A stretch of 64,000 nucleotides of DNA from a virus. Below, one piece after another: positions 8,544 through 17,212 of this stretch. The notes beneath the pieces were generated by a model, which was given only the letters and a program-made list of their open reading frames with translations, searched no databases and had not been told where the DNA came from. Each line of letters opens with the position of its first letter. Position 1 is the first letter of the stretch. The DNA lies in the IMG/VR virus record IMGVR_UViG_3300028394_000052, positions 1-64,000 of that record, one strand, 5' to 3'. A program made the position numbers and the translations under genes.

Positions 8544-9242
8544 TTATTTTTTCTTAATAACTGAAGTAATTGACCTAATAGGGTAATTATTTTCACATGT
8601 AAAATCAGTAGTATATGGTAAATCTTTGTTATATGTATCAAATATGGTTACAGAATCTACTAAGTTATTGATTTGTATTAAGTTTTCTTCTGAAATCCAA
8701 AGACTACTAAATGGTCTTTGATTTAAAAATTTAATCGTGTTATTGTTAATTTTAGTTTGAGTTTGAATATAACCATAAAGATTATTACCTAATGTGAAGT
8801 AACTACTACCCAAATCTTCAATGATATAAAAACCGTTTGGTTTAACTAATTCAAATAATTTACCAAAAGTTAATTGTTGGTGTTCAACATCATGTGAACC
8901 ATCATCTAATATAAAGTCAAATTGGATGTTATTAGATTTACAATAATTAACAAAACTATCTAAATCTTGAGATTTACTTTGGTCTAAAATAAATGTCTTA
9001 ATTCTATCATTATTGTATAATGATTTGTCATTTATATCTAATCCAAAAATTTGAGCGTTTTGAAAATAATCATAATAAGACTTTAGAGAACCTCCAGAAT
9101 CAATACCGATTTCACAAATATTAGTTGCTGAGTTTTTTAGTTTTGAAAACCAATTTTCATAAAAATTGGCGTATCGATTACCAAGTGGTGATAAATCTCC
9201 TTTATCTGTGTTATTTTGGTTGCAGTAGTAATTAAAATCCAT
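8544..9242 (-). CDS. SAM-dependent sugar O-methyltransferase-like protein
   Basis: This 232-residue protein resembles the class I methyltransferases of macrolide-sugar tailoring (MycE/OleY type) and related glycan O-methyltransferases. Landmarks are NNTDKGDLSPLGNRYANFYE, the SAM-binding ICEIGIDSGGSLKSYYDYF, GLDIND, DFILDDGSHDVEHQQLTF (metal-binding DD and H) and GFYIIEDLGSSYF. It probably methylates a sugar hydroxyl of the island's glycan. It lies between two glycosyltransferase-like paralogues in the same operon. The substrate cannot be read from the sequence. Confidence 0.8.
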   Translation of the reverse strand: MDFNYYCNQNNTDKGDLSPLGNRYANFYENWFSKLKNSATNICEIGIDSGGSLKSYYDYFQNAQIFGLDINDKSLYNNDRIKTFILDQSKSQDLDSFVNYCKSNNIQFDFILDDGSHDVEHQQLTFGKLFELVKPNGFYIIEDLGSSYFTLGNNLYGYIQTQTKINNNTIKFLNQRPFSSLWISEENLIQINNLVDSVTIFDTYNKDLPYTTDFTCENNYPIRSITSVIKKK

Positions 9243-9271
9243 AAATAAATAATAACAAACAATTGATTAAA

Positions 9272-10216
9272 TTAAAGATTATTACAATCATCAACATCAG
9301 TTATTATAATTTTATTATGAGATATGTTATTATACAGATGGATTAAGTTGTGTGTATTACCATTATATGTTATTGATAAACTAAATACATCATCATGATG
9401 AAGATTTAGGTCCATTAAATAATGATTACTAATAACCGTATCAATAGTAATGTTATTTACCTCAACAGTTACATCATAAGAACCATTTAAATCGTAAAAA
9501 AATATTTTAGCAGTATCATCATCGGCCAATGTTCTTTTATGTAAGAAAAACTTAAAATCAACATAAATAGAATAATTAAATAAATCTAAGTTTTCAAAAA
9601 AATATATTTCATCCTTAGTATCATACTTTTCAATTTTACAAGGTAAGACTTTTGATATGTTAGATAGTAAAGTTTCGGCAACATCATAGTTTTTATAATA
9701 TAAATCCTTAGTTATTATTTCTTGAAATAAACTTAATACATTTTTATTAAAACCCATAAAAAAACCACCAACTTCAAAACCTTTATTACTTGGGAATAAT
9801 ATACATTTTTCGTTAGTTAAGAATGTGTCAATTAAATGTTCGTCAATTACTGTATCATAAATTATGTGAAAATAATATTCATAATCATATGTTAACCCAA
9901 TTTGACTTAATTTTTTAATTTGGTATAATGACGCCCATCCATAATCTGATTTACCTAAATGAAGTTCGTAAAATTTATTATCCATACAATAAGCCCAATA
10001 TTCAAACATTGTTTTTCCTGGCCATTTTGTAACAGGATTTTCTTTTGTCTGAATAAAAACATTACATAAATCAATAATATACTCAGGTAAATTTATGGGT
10101 GATAATAATATAACATCTAAATTATTAGATTTAATTAGTTTTATGTTTTTTTCTAAAACATCAATTTTATTCTGTTTATCACAGAATGAGTTTATTAATA
10201 CTACCCTGTTATTCAC
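9272..10216 (-). CDS. Glycosyltransferase-like protein, island paralogue family, member 3 (divergent)
   Basis: This 314-residue protein begins NRVVLINSFCDKQNKIDVLEK, then LDVILLSPINLPEYI, the same layout as members 1 and 2 (LLSNTxIP). It continues with WASLYQIKKLSQIGLTYDYEYYFHIIYDTVID, in which a DxxxD replaces the ExD of the other copies. The C-terminal ~90 residues form a beta-rich module. It overlaps the upstream gene by 8 bases. The transferase function is inferred only from family resemblance and context. Confidence 0.6.
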   Translation of the reverse strand: MNNRVVLINSFCDKQNKIDVLEKNIKLIKSNNLDVILLSPINLPEYIIDLCNVFIQTKENPVTKWPGKTMFEYWAYCMDNKFYELHLGKSDYGWASLYQIKKLSQIGLTYDYEYYFHIIYDTVIDEHLIDTFLTNEKCILFPSNKGFEVGGFFMGFNKNVLSLFQEIITKDLYYKNYDVAETLLSNISKVLPCKIEKYDTKDEIYFFENLDLFNYSIYVDFKFFLHKRTLADDDTAKIFFYDLNGSYDVTVEVNNITIDTVISNHYLMDLNLHHDDVFSLSITYNGNTHNLIHLYNNISHNKIIITDVDDCNNL

Positions 10217-11240
10217 TTTTCTTAAATTTTAAAAATGATGGTTTATTTGATAATATTTCACTACCAAGTTTTTCAACTGAACTAATTATTCTTTCAGATA
10301 AATAACATTCAATTTTCCATTTGTCATTATCGGTTGTTTTATACCACCACCAATACATACTACCTAATTTTAAGGTGTTTGACAATATTTTCACATCATT
10401 TTTATATAAATTAATAACAACATTATGTGATGAATTACACATTGGTAAAATACCGTAAATGTGGTTTTCATTATCATAATCTCTCACTAAATCAACATAT
10501 GCGTTTACAACATCATAATCTGGTAGGTGTAATCCTTTAGTGTCTGCAATACCGGCCCACTTACTTGTAAAAATATCTGAAGCTCTAAATTTTTCAATGA
10601 TACCAAAACCACCGCAGTCTTTTATTCGTTGTCTTACAAAAAATTCTAAAATATAATTATTACCACAATATTTTAAATAATTTTCAGGAGAATTGGCAAC
10701 ACTAAATAACTCAATAAAATAAGATATTTTGCCAGCAAAAATTGATAAAACTGGAAATAAACCATTACGGTCATGAGCATCATTCATAAACCAATAGTCT
10801 AAGTTTGTTAAATCTTTTAAGTGTGTTTCTAATACTGTATGGTCTTTTTGATTTATAAAATAATCGTAATTGTGGTATATGAAATGTGTAAAACCTTTTT
10901 CTTTAAGTAAATTTAATCCGTTTTTTAAGTTAATTAACGAAGCGTAATGTGTGGTACCTAATCTATTACCTAAATTAGATTGGTAATAATAATTAGGATA
11001 ACTTGAGAAAATTACAGAATCTGAGTACGATGGTAATGTTAAAATTTCATTTTCATCTGAATAAACATAATAATTAACGGATTTTTGTATATCGACATTA
11101 ACGGGTGAATGAGATACTAAACATATTTTATAACCTTGTCTTTTAATACCTTCAATTGTTAATGATAGTAAAGCACTATCATTTGAATTCTGAGGATGAG
11201 CACCAATTAATACGCAAGTTTTTTCACTATCAATTGACAT
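10209..11240 (-). CDS. Glycosyltransferase-like protein, island paralogue family, member 4 (divergent)
   Basis: This 343-residue protein has the family pattern: an N-terminal strand (KTCVLIGAHPQNSNDSALL), YKICLVSHSPVNVDIQ in place of LLSNTxIPxxIQ, LGTTHYASLINLKNGLNLLKEKGFTHFIYHNYDYFI (NYDYF at the possible DxD position), and a C-terminal beta module. It also keeps GLFPVLSIFAGKISYFIELF, matching the FSEIDYFL stretch of members 1 and 2. The chemistry is unproven. Confidence 0.6.
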   Translation of the reverse strand: MSIDSEKTCVLIGAHPQNSNDSALLSLTIEGIKRQGYKICLVSHSPVNVDIQKSVNYYVYSDENEILTLPSYSDSVIFSSYPNYYYQSNLGNRLGTTHYASLINLKNGLNLLKEKGFTHFIYHNYDYFINQKDHTVLETHLKDLTNLDYWFMNDAHDRNGLFPVLSIFAGKISYFIELFSVANSPENYLKYCGNNYILEFFVRQRIKDCGGFGIIEKFRASDIFTSKWAGIADTKGLHLPDYDVVNAYVDLVRDYDNENHIYGILPMCNSSHNVVINLYKNDVKILSNTLKLGSMYWWWYKTTDNDKWKIECYLSERIISSVEKLGSEILSNKPSFLKFKKSE

Positions 11241-11258
11241 ACAATTATATTTTTCATT

Positions 11259-13202
11259 TTAATACGTAACTAACATCCCATACTCTGTTGTTTTATCACC
11301 TAACTCCATTGAATTTAACGTTGGTGAATAAATTTTATAATTAAAACCATGAGATTCTAACTTATCTAATATAGGTTGTATTTGGTTATCAGTATTTGAA
11401 TGTATTTCAATCATAAATTTATCAATCATTGACATTTGTTTGTCTGTAAGAGAAGGAATTAAATCATACTCACCACCTTCAATATCACATTTTAACAATG
11501 AAATTCGTTCAATACCTTCTTTTTCAATAATTTCGTCTAAAGTTATTGTTTCAAGTTCTATTGAATTAGTTAAAGATTCATAATCAACACCTTTTGTTGA
11601 ATCAAAAGCAATTGAACCAATTGCTGAATTATTATCCGAATAATTAAATGTTACGGTTTTTTTCTCTGAAAAAATTGGTGAAAGATATACAGATGAACGA
11701 CTATAATCATTATCTAACATATTTTTAATATTATTTTCTAAGTTTGGGTTAGCCTCAACCAAAACAACTTTGCGAGCATCTTTAGAATACATGTATTTAG
11801 CGAATAACCCAATATTAGCTCCAATGTCAATTACAGTGTCTAAATTATTTATATTAAAATTACGATAAATATCATCAACAAAAAATTCATTATAGTTTCT
11901 CCAACTACAATCAAAACCATCATAATTAAAAATTGGATAACGTAGTTCAATATCGTTAACAACATATTCTTTAGAAAAAACTAATTGGTTATCTTCATTA
12001 TAAAAATCAACATCAAATCCTCTAAATGACGATAATCGTTTAAATTTAACAACATGTGTTGGTATTGGTACTACATACCATGTTACCGAATTGGTTGCTT
12101 GAAAGTTAAACCAATACATAGGACATTTAGATGTCATATCTTTAATTGATACTTTATAATTTACAGGTTCATTATCATTGTAATTAACATAAATTTTATT
12201 TTCATTTTCGTCAAAAGACAGGGAGAATTTTTCTTGTATTGTGTTCATATTTAATATTTTTTTTAAGTTAGTTATGTCGGTTTCAATATCACCAGTTAAA
12301 TAAGTGATATTTTTATATTCATCGTATTTACCACAATATACATCTAAATTGTGCATCATCATTGGTATTTGATATTCTAATGCTTCTTTAATTGCTATTG
12401 GGTTTAATTCTTTATTGTTTTTATCACCTTTTGATGTAAAAAGAAATAAATCAGACGCTTCTAAAAAATCGTAAACATCATTTCTTTCACCCCAAACCAT
12501 ACAGTTATTAGGTTTGTTTTGTATTAATGGTTCCCAATAACTTTGAAAGTTTCCGGCCAAATTACCCAAAAAGTGAAAAACAATTTTGTAGTCCAATAAT
12601 CTTTTTGCCAATTCAAAGATATAAGCTTGGTTTTTTCTTTGTGTAAATAAACCTACATTAACCACATGTTTATATGATGGGTCAAAATTAAGTTTGGTTT
12701 GCATTTCAGTTTTTCTTGGTAATTTAAAATCAACTGGATATTCAACAATTTCATATGGGATATCAAAACCTGAGTATTTGAAAGCACTAAATGCACTTAC
12801 AAAAATAAATTTGTCAGGAAACCATCTTTTACGTTCAACAGGAAAACTAGAATCATGAGTGGTTTCAGTAATGATATATTTTCTATCATTTGAATAAATT
12901 CTTTTTGTTATTTTTTCATCTAAAAAATACTCAGGTACTTCTTCTAAAGAAATAAAATCTGGTTGAAACTCATCAATTAAATTCATCAAGACTTCTTCTT
13001 TATTTTGTGATAAAATAACTAAATTATCAAGACCAATTAAATTTATAATTCTATCTTTTTGAATTCTAAATACTTCTGCAATGTTTGAATATTCAACACA
13101 CTTTATTTGATATGTGTCTTTTAATAGTTCAATTTTATTGACAATAACCTGAGGACATCCTCCTGTTGACAAATGCGGTGCAATAATTAAAAGTTTTTTC
13201 AT
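11259..13202 (-). CDS. Fused GT4 glycosyltransferase and FkbM-family methyltransferase
   Basis: This is a 647-residue fusion. The N-terminal GT4 part (about 1-320) has IIAPHLSTGGCPQVIVNK, VNVGLFTQRKNQAYIFELAK and ELNPIAIKEALEYQIPM. The C-terminal FkbM methyltransferase (about 440-647) has DTVIDIGANIGLFAKYMY, VVLVEANPNLENNI, SLLKCDIEGGEYDLI and DKFMIEIHS. Between them is a beta-rich linker (about 330-430). FkbM enzymes O-methylate sugars or other hydroxyls using SAM. Joining the two activities suggests that a sugar is added and then methylated on the same acceptor; this is inference. Confidence 0.8.
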   Translation of the reverse strand: MKKLLIIAPHLSTGGCPQVIVNKIELLKDTYQIKCVEYSNIAEVFRIQKDRIINLIGLDNLVILSQNKEEVLMNLIDEFQPDFISLEEVPEYFLDEKITKRIYSNDRKYIITETTHDSSFPVERKRWFPDKFIFVSAFSAFKYSGFDIPYEIVEYPVDFKLPRKTEMQTKLNFDPSYKHVVNVGLFTQRKNQAYIFELAKRLLDYKIVFHFLGNLAGNFQSYWEPLIQNKPNNCMVWGERNDVYDFLEASDLFLFTSKGDKNNKELNPIAIKEALEYQIPMMMHNLDVYCGKYDEYKNITYLTGDIETDITNLKKILNMNTIQEKFSLSFDENENKIYVNYNDNEPVNYKVSIKDMTSKCPMYWFNFQATNSVTWYVVPIPTHVVKFKRLSSFRGFDVDFYNEDNQLVFSKEYVVNDIELRYPIFNYDGFDCSWRNYNEFFVDDIYRNFNINNLDTVIDIGANIGLFAKYMYSKDARKVVLVEANPNLENNIKNMLDNDYSRSSVYLSPIFSEKKTVTFNYSDNNSAIGSIAFDSTKGVDYESLTNSIELETITLDEIIEKEGIERISLLKCDIEGGEYDLIPSLTDKQMSMIDKFMIEIHSNTDNQIQPILDKLESHGFNYKIYSPTLNSMELGDKTTEYGMLVTY

Positions 13203-13205
13203 GTA

Positions 13206-13787
13206 TTATATTTTTGGTGTGATATAAATTAAACCTCTTTTAGCTCCAACGGCCTCAGTGTTGTAGTAATAATCAAAACCATTTGGGTATATTTTTTTTA
13301 TATGATTTTCAATCCAATCAAAACAAAAATCATTTCCATTATATGAATCATATCCTAATTCAGGATTATTTGTTTTGAAATCATGAATTACAATAATTGG
13401 TGTTGTGTTTAATGTTGAAATAATATCTAATTCATCTAATAAAGGACAATAATCACCCCAATGCGCATCTAAGAAGAAAATTGTTGGGTCTGATAATTTA
13501 CCTTGTAAATTTGGTAGACCAATTAAACTGTTTTCTAAAAATGAATTTACATTATTAAAATCTTTAGTCTTTTCAATACCGACATTATAAAAATGTTCAT
13601 TAGTTTCATAGGTATATACTGTTTGAAAATTTTCACCAAACCATTTTGTTGTACTAAAAACATAACTACCTGTCTCAACAACATTTTTAACATCAAATTT
13701 ATGTTTTAGTTTAATGAACTCATACTCAGTAATTACATCACCTGCAAATGGTTCATCTTCGTACGCAAATATATTAAATACGCTCAT
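13206..13787 (-). CDS. Class I SAM methyltransferase-like protein
   Basis: This 193-residue protein has VVETGSYVFSTTKWFGENF (motif I in the ETGSYxGxT form), VYTYETNEHFYNVGIEK and TIFFLDAHWGDYCPLLDELDII, followed by IVIHDF. This FLDAHW pattern is typical of a methyltransferase-like family common in surface-glycan clusters, often annotated only as SAM-dependent methyltransferase. Its stop lies 3 bases before the next ATG, and its own ATG overlaps the stop of the carbamoyltransferase gene by 4 bases. The substrate is unknown. Confidence 0.7.
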   Translation of the reverse strand: MSVFNIFAYEDEPFAGDVITEYEFIKLKHKFDVKNVVETGSYVFSTTKWFGENFQTVYTYETNEHFYNVGIEKTKDFNNVNSFLENSLIGLPNLQGKLSDPTIFFLDAHWGDYCPLLDELDIISTLNTTPIIVIHDFKTNNPELGYDSYNGNDFCFDWIENHIKKIYPNGFDYYYNTEAVGAKRGLIYITPKI

Positions 13788-15370
13788 ATTATTTTACTAA
13801 TAATATAATCTTCAGTGATAATGTAGTCAATAGAATTGTCCAAAAGATGTTTTAATACTTGGTGTGGATAATTGTTAATTGGTTCACCATGTGAATTAAA
13901 AGATGTGTTTAAGACTAATGGTATTCCTGATAATTTATAATACTCGGAAATTATATTATGAAAGTGTGGGTTTGTTATTTTATTTACACTTTGAGGTCTT
14001 GCTGTCCCATCTTTTTGATGTATAACCGCTGGAATCATCTCAATCCAAGAATCTTTAGTGTTATAACATAATGTCATAAATTCTGCAGCATACTTTGATT
14101 TGTCATTTGAAAACACGTCAAAAAAATGTTCTTCCAACACACTTGGTGCAAATGGCATAATTTCAGTTCTTTTAAGTCTTGTATTCAATAATGTGTGAGT
14201 GTCTTTATCTGTTGGTCTACAAATAATACTACGATTACCTAAAGCTCTTGGACCATACTCTGTTTTACCAACAAAGACTCCAAGTATTTTACCATCATTT
14301 ATTAATGAAGCAATTTTTTCAAAAGAAACAGGTTCTGTTGTTAAAGTGTTTTCATGTGATAAAAGTTCATTATCCCAATATTCTTTACTAAACTTTGAGC
14401 CAAAAAATACATTGTCTAATTTTACTGGTGTTGGTAATTCACCTAACTCATTAGATTTACATATTGCGGCACCCAACGCCAAACCACCATCACCCATTGA
14501 TGGGTGAATAAAGATTTCATCAAATAATGATGTGTTATTTATAAATTGGTTTAATTTAACATTTGCAAAAATACCACCAGCAAATGTTATTTTATTATAA
14601 TCAGGGTACTTGTCTTTCAAGTCCTTCAAAAATTGATACATTATTTGTTCCGATAATACTTCTAAAGTAAAAGCTAAATTATTACGTTTTTCAACTGAAT
14701 CAAAATAACCATTTTTATTTAAGTTATGTTCAAAAATAAAATCAAACATTGGGTGACCATTTTTTGGTCCAATCATTAAATTACCTTCATATTTTAAACA
14801 TTGTGATAAATAATCATATATTTCTTGGTCAAATTGACCATGAGAAACCATACCAACAATTTTACCTTCATCCTTAAACATCTTCCAACCTAATAGTTGG
14901 GTTACTTTACCCCAAACACCAGCAATAGACATTGTTAATGATGTTGGAAGTGTATGTACTTGTTCACAACTACCTGAGTCACACAAGTAGATTTTACCTC
15001 TACTTCTGTGTCCTTGACCATCATGACTCATTGCAATTACTTTTCCTTTGAAACCTGATGTGAAATATGCACCTAATGCGTGACATTTTTGATGTGAAAA
15101 ACTATCAAATTTATGTTCAACACCCATAAAGTCATGTTCGATACCCATATGTCGGGGGAGAGCAAAAACAACATGGTCAACATTGTTAATTGTTACATTA
15201 AAATTGTCTCTTAAAAAATCTAAACCCATGTTTGGTCTTTGCCAAAAATGATTGAGAGCTTTACTACCAGTTAATTTTTCTTCTTCCATGGCACAAATGA
15301 TTTTACCATCTTCTATGTATGCTACTGAGGAATCGTGTCCTCCATAGTGTATTCCTATAATTTTACTCAT
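13784..15370 (-). CDS. Carbamoyltransferase (NodU/CmcH family)
   Basis: This 528-residue protein has the N-terminal ATP-binding fold IIGIHYGGHDSSVAYIEDGK and MEEEKLTGSK, a metal-site pattern (HDGQGHR), ITFAGGIFANVKLNQFI, and the C-terminal carbamoyltransferase domain EYGPRALGNRSIICRPTD, MPFAPSVLEE and LVLNTSFNSHGEPI. The family carbamoylates sugar or antibiotic hydroxyls from carbamoyl phosphate and ATP. It would cap the phage-encoded glycan with a carbamoyl group. Length and motifs look complete. It overlaps both neighbours by 4 bases. Confidence 0.9.
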   Translation of the reverse strand: MSKIIGIHYGGHDSSVAYIEDGKIICAMEEEKLTGSKALNHFWQRPNMGLDFLRDNFNVTINNVDHVVFALPRHMGIEHDFMGVEHKFDSFSHQKCHALGAYFTSGFKGKVIAMSHDGQGHRSRGKIYLCDSGSCEQVHTLPTSLTMSIAGVWGKVTQLLGWKMFKDEGKIVGMVSHGQFDQEIYDYLSQCLKYEGNLMIGPKNGHPMFDFIFEHNLNKNGYFDSVEKRNNLAFTLEVLSEQIMYQFLKDLKDKYPDYNKITFAGGIFANVKLNQFINNTSLFDEIFIHPSMGDGGLALGAAICKSNELGELPTPVKLDNVFFGSKFSKEYWDNELLSHENTLTTEPVSFEKIASLINDGKILGVFVGKTEYGPRALGNRSIICRPTDKDTHTLLNTRLKRTEIMPFAPSVLEEHFFDVFSNDKSKYAAEFMTLCYNTKDSWIEMIPAVIHQKDGTARPQSVNKITNPHFHNIISEYYKLSGIPLVLNTSFNSHGEPINNYPHQVLKHLLDNSIDYIITEDYIISKII

Positions 15371-16014
15371 AAATTCATAATGTCGTTAAATAATTGTTTA
15401 GATGTCATTTTTAACCAATCATTTCTGTGATTATACGACACATTTGGTTCCGTGTGGTTTTGATACAAGACCCAACCTGAACCCCATTCACCATAAGATA
15501 AATGTAATAAATGGTGTCTATCAATTGCGTAATCTGCATAATATTTTGTTGGAAAGTTAGATACCGCAGGTTCAATATCTTCAAAAATAATCTCAGGTAA
15601 TTTGTTATGTAATTTTAATCTGTCATTAAATTTTGAATATATGTGTAAATTACAACCAGTATTTTTCTTAAATTGAACAGATAAATTAAACCACTCTAAA
15701 CATTCTTCATAAGAATCTGTTTTAAGTCGCAATAAAACATTTTCATCGGTTTCATTGTAAGTGTGTTCACTTACTTGAACCACTTTATTATCGTACCAAC
15801 CATATATTTTAATCTTCCAATTAACTCTAAATTGTTTTGCAACGTATTTGAACCAAGTATAACAGTGTATTACATTATACGAGACCAATGACCATCCATG
15901 TCCTGTGTTTTCATAATATTCAATTAAATATTTTTCAGAGGATAAATCTTGAATATCAACAAATGCTCCACCAATAAAATTTATGTTAATGGGTATATTA
16001 GAGAAATCTTTCAT
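15367..16014 (-). CDS. Beta-domain protein related to the linker domain of the TibC-like enzymes
   Basis: This 215-residue protein begins IPININFIGGAFVDIQDL, then KYLIEYYENTGHGWSLVSYN and FRVNWKIKIYGW. That matches the domain before the catalytic parts of the fused enzyme at 3255-5357 (NINFIKGAYIEVLG, FRNWNMKVYDG) and of the TibC-like protein at 16016-17212 (INYLDGCMVEIVG, YFVEWKIVVLK). Here the domain stands alone, followed by about 130 residues with no recognisable transferase motifs. It could be an acceptor-binding or scaffold subunit. It starts 1 base after the upstream gene ends. Confidence 0.65.
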   Translation of the reverse strand: MKDFSNIPININFIGGAFVDIQDLSSEKYLIEYYENTGHGWSLVSYNVIHCYTWFKYVAKQFRVNWKIKIYGWYDNKVVQVSEHTYNETDENVLLRLKTDSYEECLEWFNLSVQFKKNTGCNLHIYSKFNDRLKLHNKLPEIIFEDIEPAVSNFPTKYYADYAIDRHHLLHLSYGEWGSGWVLYQNHTEPNVSYNHRNDWLKMTSKQLFNDIMNL

Positions 16015-16015
16015 T

Positions 16016-17212
16016 TTAGTTTTTTATTAAATTATTTTCAAGTATTTTATTCATAACCATAGTAGGTGATATGGTTCTAGTACATTCAAATCTTTTATTT
16101 TCAGGACAAAAATCTTTTAAAAATGTTACAAATTTATCACAATGTTTTGGTGAATTCCAACAACCATGACAAACATTATCATTATAAATTCTAACACAAT
16201 CTTGACTAAATTCGTTTTCTTTAATTGTTACTCCTGATATCATAACAACTTTGGTGTTACAAGCCCATGCTAACCAAGCTAAACCAGAACTCATACCAAT
16301 AAAAAAATCACAGTGTTTTAAGTACCATGCTCTGTTAGATAAAGGTAAGTCACCATTTAATTTAGTGATACCTTTTAGGTTTGATTTTTCTTTTGATATG
16401 GAAACAATCTCATATCCATATGACTTTAACATTTGAATCAATTTTTCCCAGCCAACAGGATTATTCCATTCTTTTATTGGACCTGACGCAAATTCAGAAA
16501 TACAAATGTATTTGTTTTTAATTGGTCTTTCGTCTGAAATATTTTGAATTAAAGGTTTTATTTCTTTGTATTCTAAACCAATTTGTGTTGCTCCAAATTC
16601 TTGTAGTGGTACTAAATTAGGATGTTTTGGGGATGAATCGGTATTCCATAACGTTAAACCTTCTAAATACTTTTTCTTTTTTTTATATAATTCATTAAGT
16701 AATATAGATTGTTCCTCAGGTGTTTTACCATATACCATTCTGTAACTGGCATAAAATTTTTCATCATCCATTTGATAATTTCCAAAATCAACCATATTAA
16801 TGTTAGGATATGTGTCCTCAAATAAATCCTTCAAACTAAATTGTAATGTCACTTTACAATTATGTTTTTTTGCAAATTCATTTGCATATGCCACCCAAGC
16901 AATGTTATCACCAAGAGGGGTGTTTTGAATAGTAATTAAGACTTCTTTGTCTCGTAGGTTAATAATTTCTTCATGAATAACACCTACATTGTTTTTTAAT
17001 ACTACAATTTTCCACTCAACAAAATACTGAATACTTGGTTTGGTCCAATAATTAGGTTTCAAATTTGCGTGATGTAATAGTTTACCTGTTTGATTATTAA
17101 TAAACAATACTTCATATGTTTCTGATTCATTATACTGAACACCTTTTTCACCAACAATTTCAACCATACAACCATCAAGGTAGTTAATTTTTAATTCAAT
17201 ATTATTCTTCAT
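16016..17212 (-). CDS. TibC-like protein O-heptosyltransferase
   Basis: The most likely start is the ATG at 17212 (398 residues; GGAA lies a few bases upstream and the start overlaps the previous gene by 11). A longer frame begins at 17263. The N-terminal beta-domain (INYLDGCMVEIVG) is followed by TPLGDNIAWVAYANEFAKKH and a GT9-like domain: YICISEFASGPIKEWNNPVG, GMSSGLAWLAWACNTKVVM and a Cys cluster (VCHGCW, then HC, FCP, FEC). This is the autotransporter heptosyltransferase family whose TibC member binds iron through such cysteines. It is a paralogue of the C-terminal half of 3255-5357. The protein acceptor is unknown. Confidence 0.8.
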   Translation of the reverse strand: MKNNIELKINYLDGCMVEIVGEKGVQYNESETYEVLFINNQTGKLLHHANLKPNYWTKPSIQYFVEWKIVVLKNNVGVIHEEIINLRDKEVLITIQNTPLGDNIAWVAYANEFAKKHNCKVTLQFSLKDLFEDTYPNINMVDFGNYQMDDEKFYASYRMVYGKTPEEQSILLNELYKKKKKYLEGLTLWNTDSSPKHPNLVPLQEFGATQIGLEYKEIKPLIQNISDERPIKNKYICISEFASGPIKEWNNPVGWEKLIQMLKSYGYEIVSISKEKSNLKGITKLNGDLPLSNRAWYLKHCDFFIGMSSGLAWLAWACNTKVVMISGVTIKENEFSQDCVRIYNDNVCHGCWNSPKHCDKFVTFLKDFCPENKRFECTRTISPTMVMNKILENNLIKN

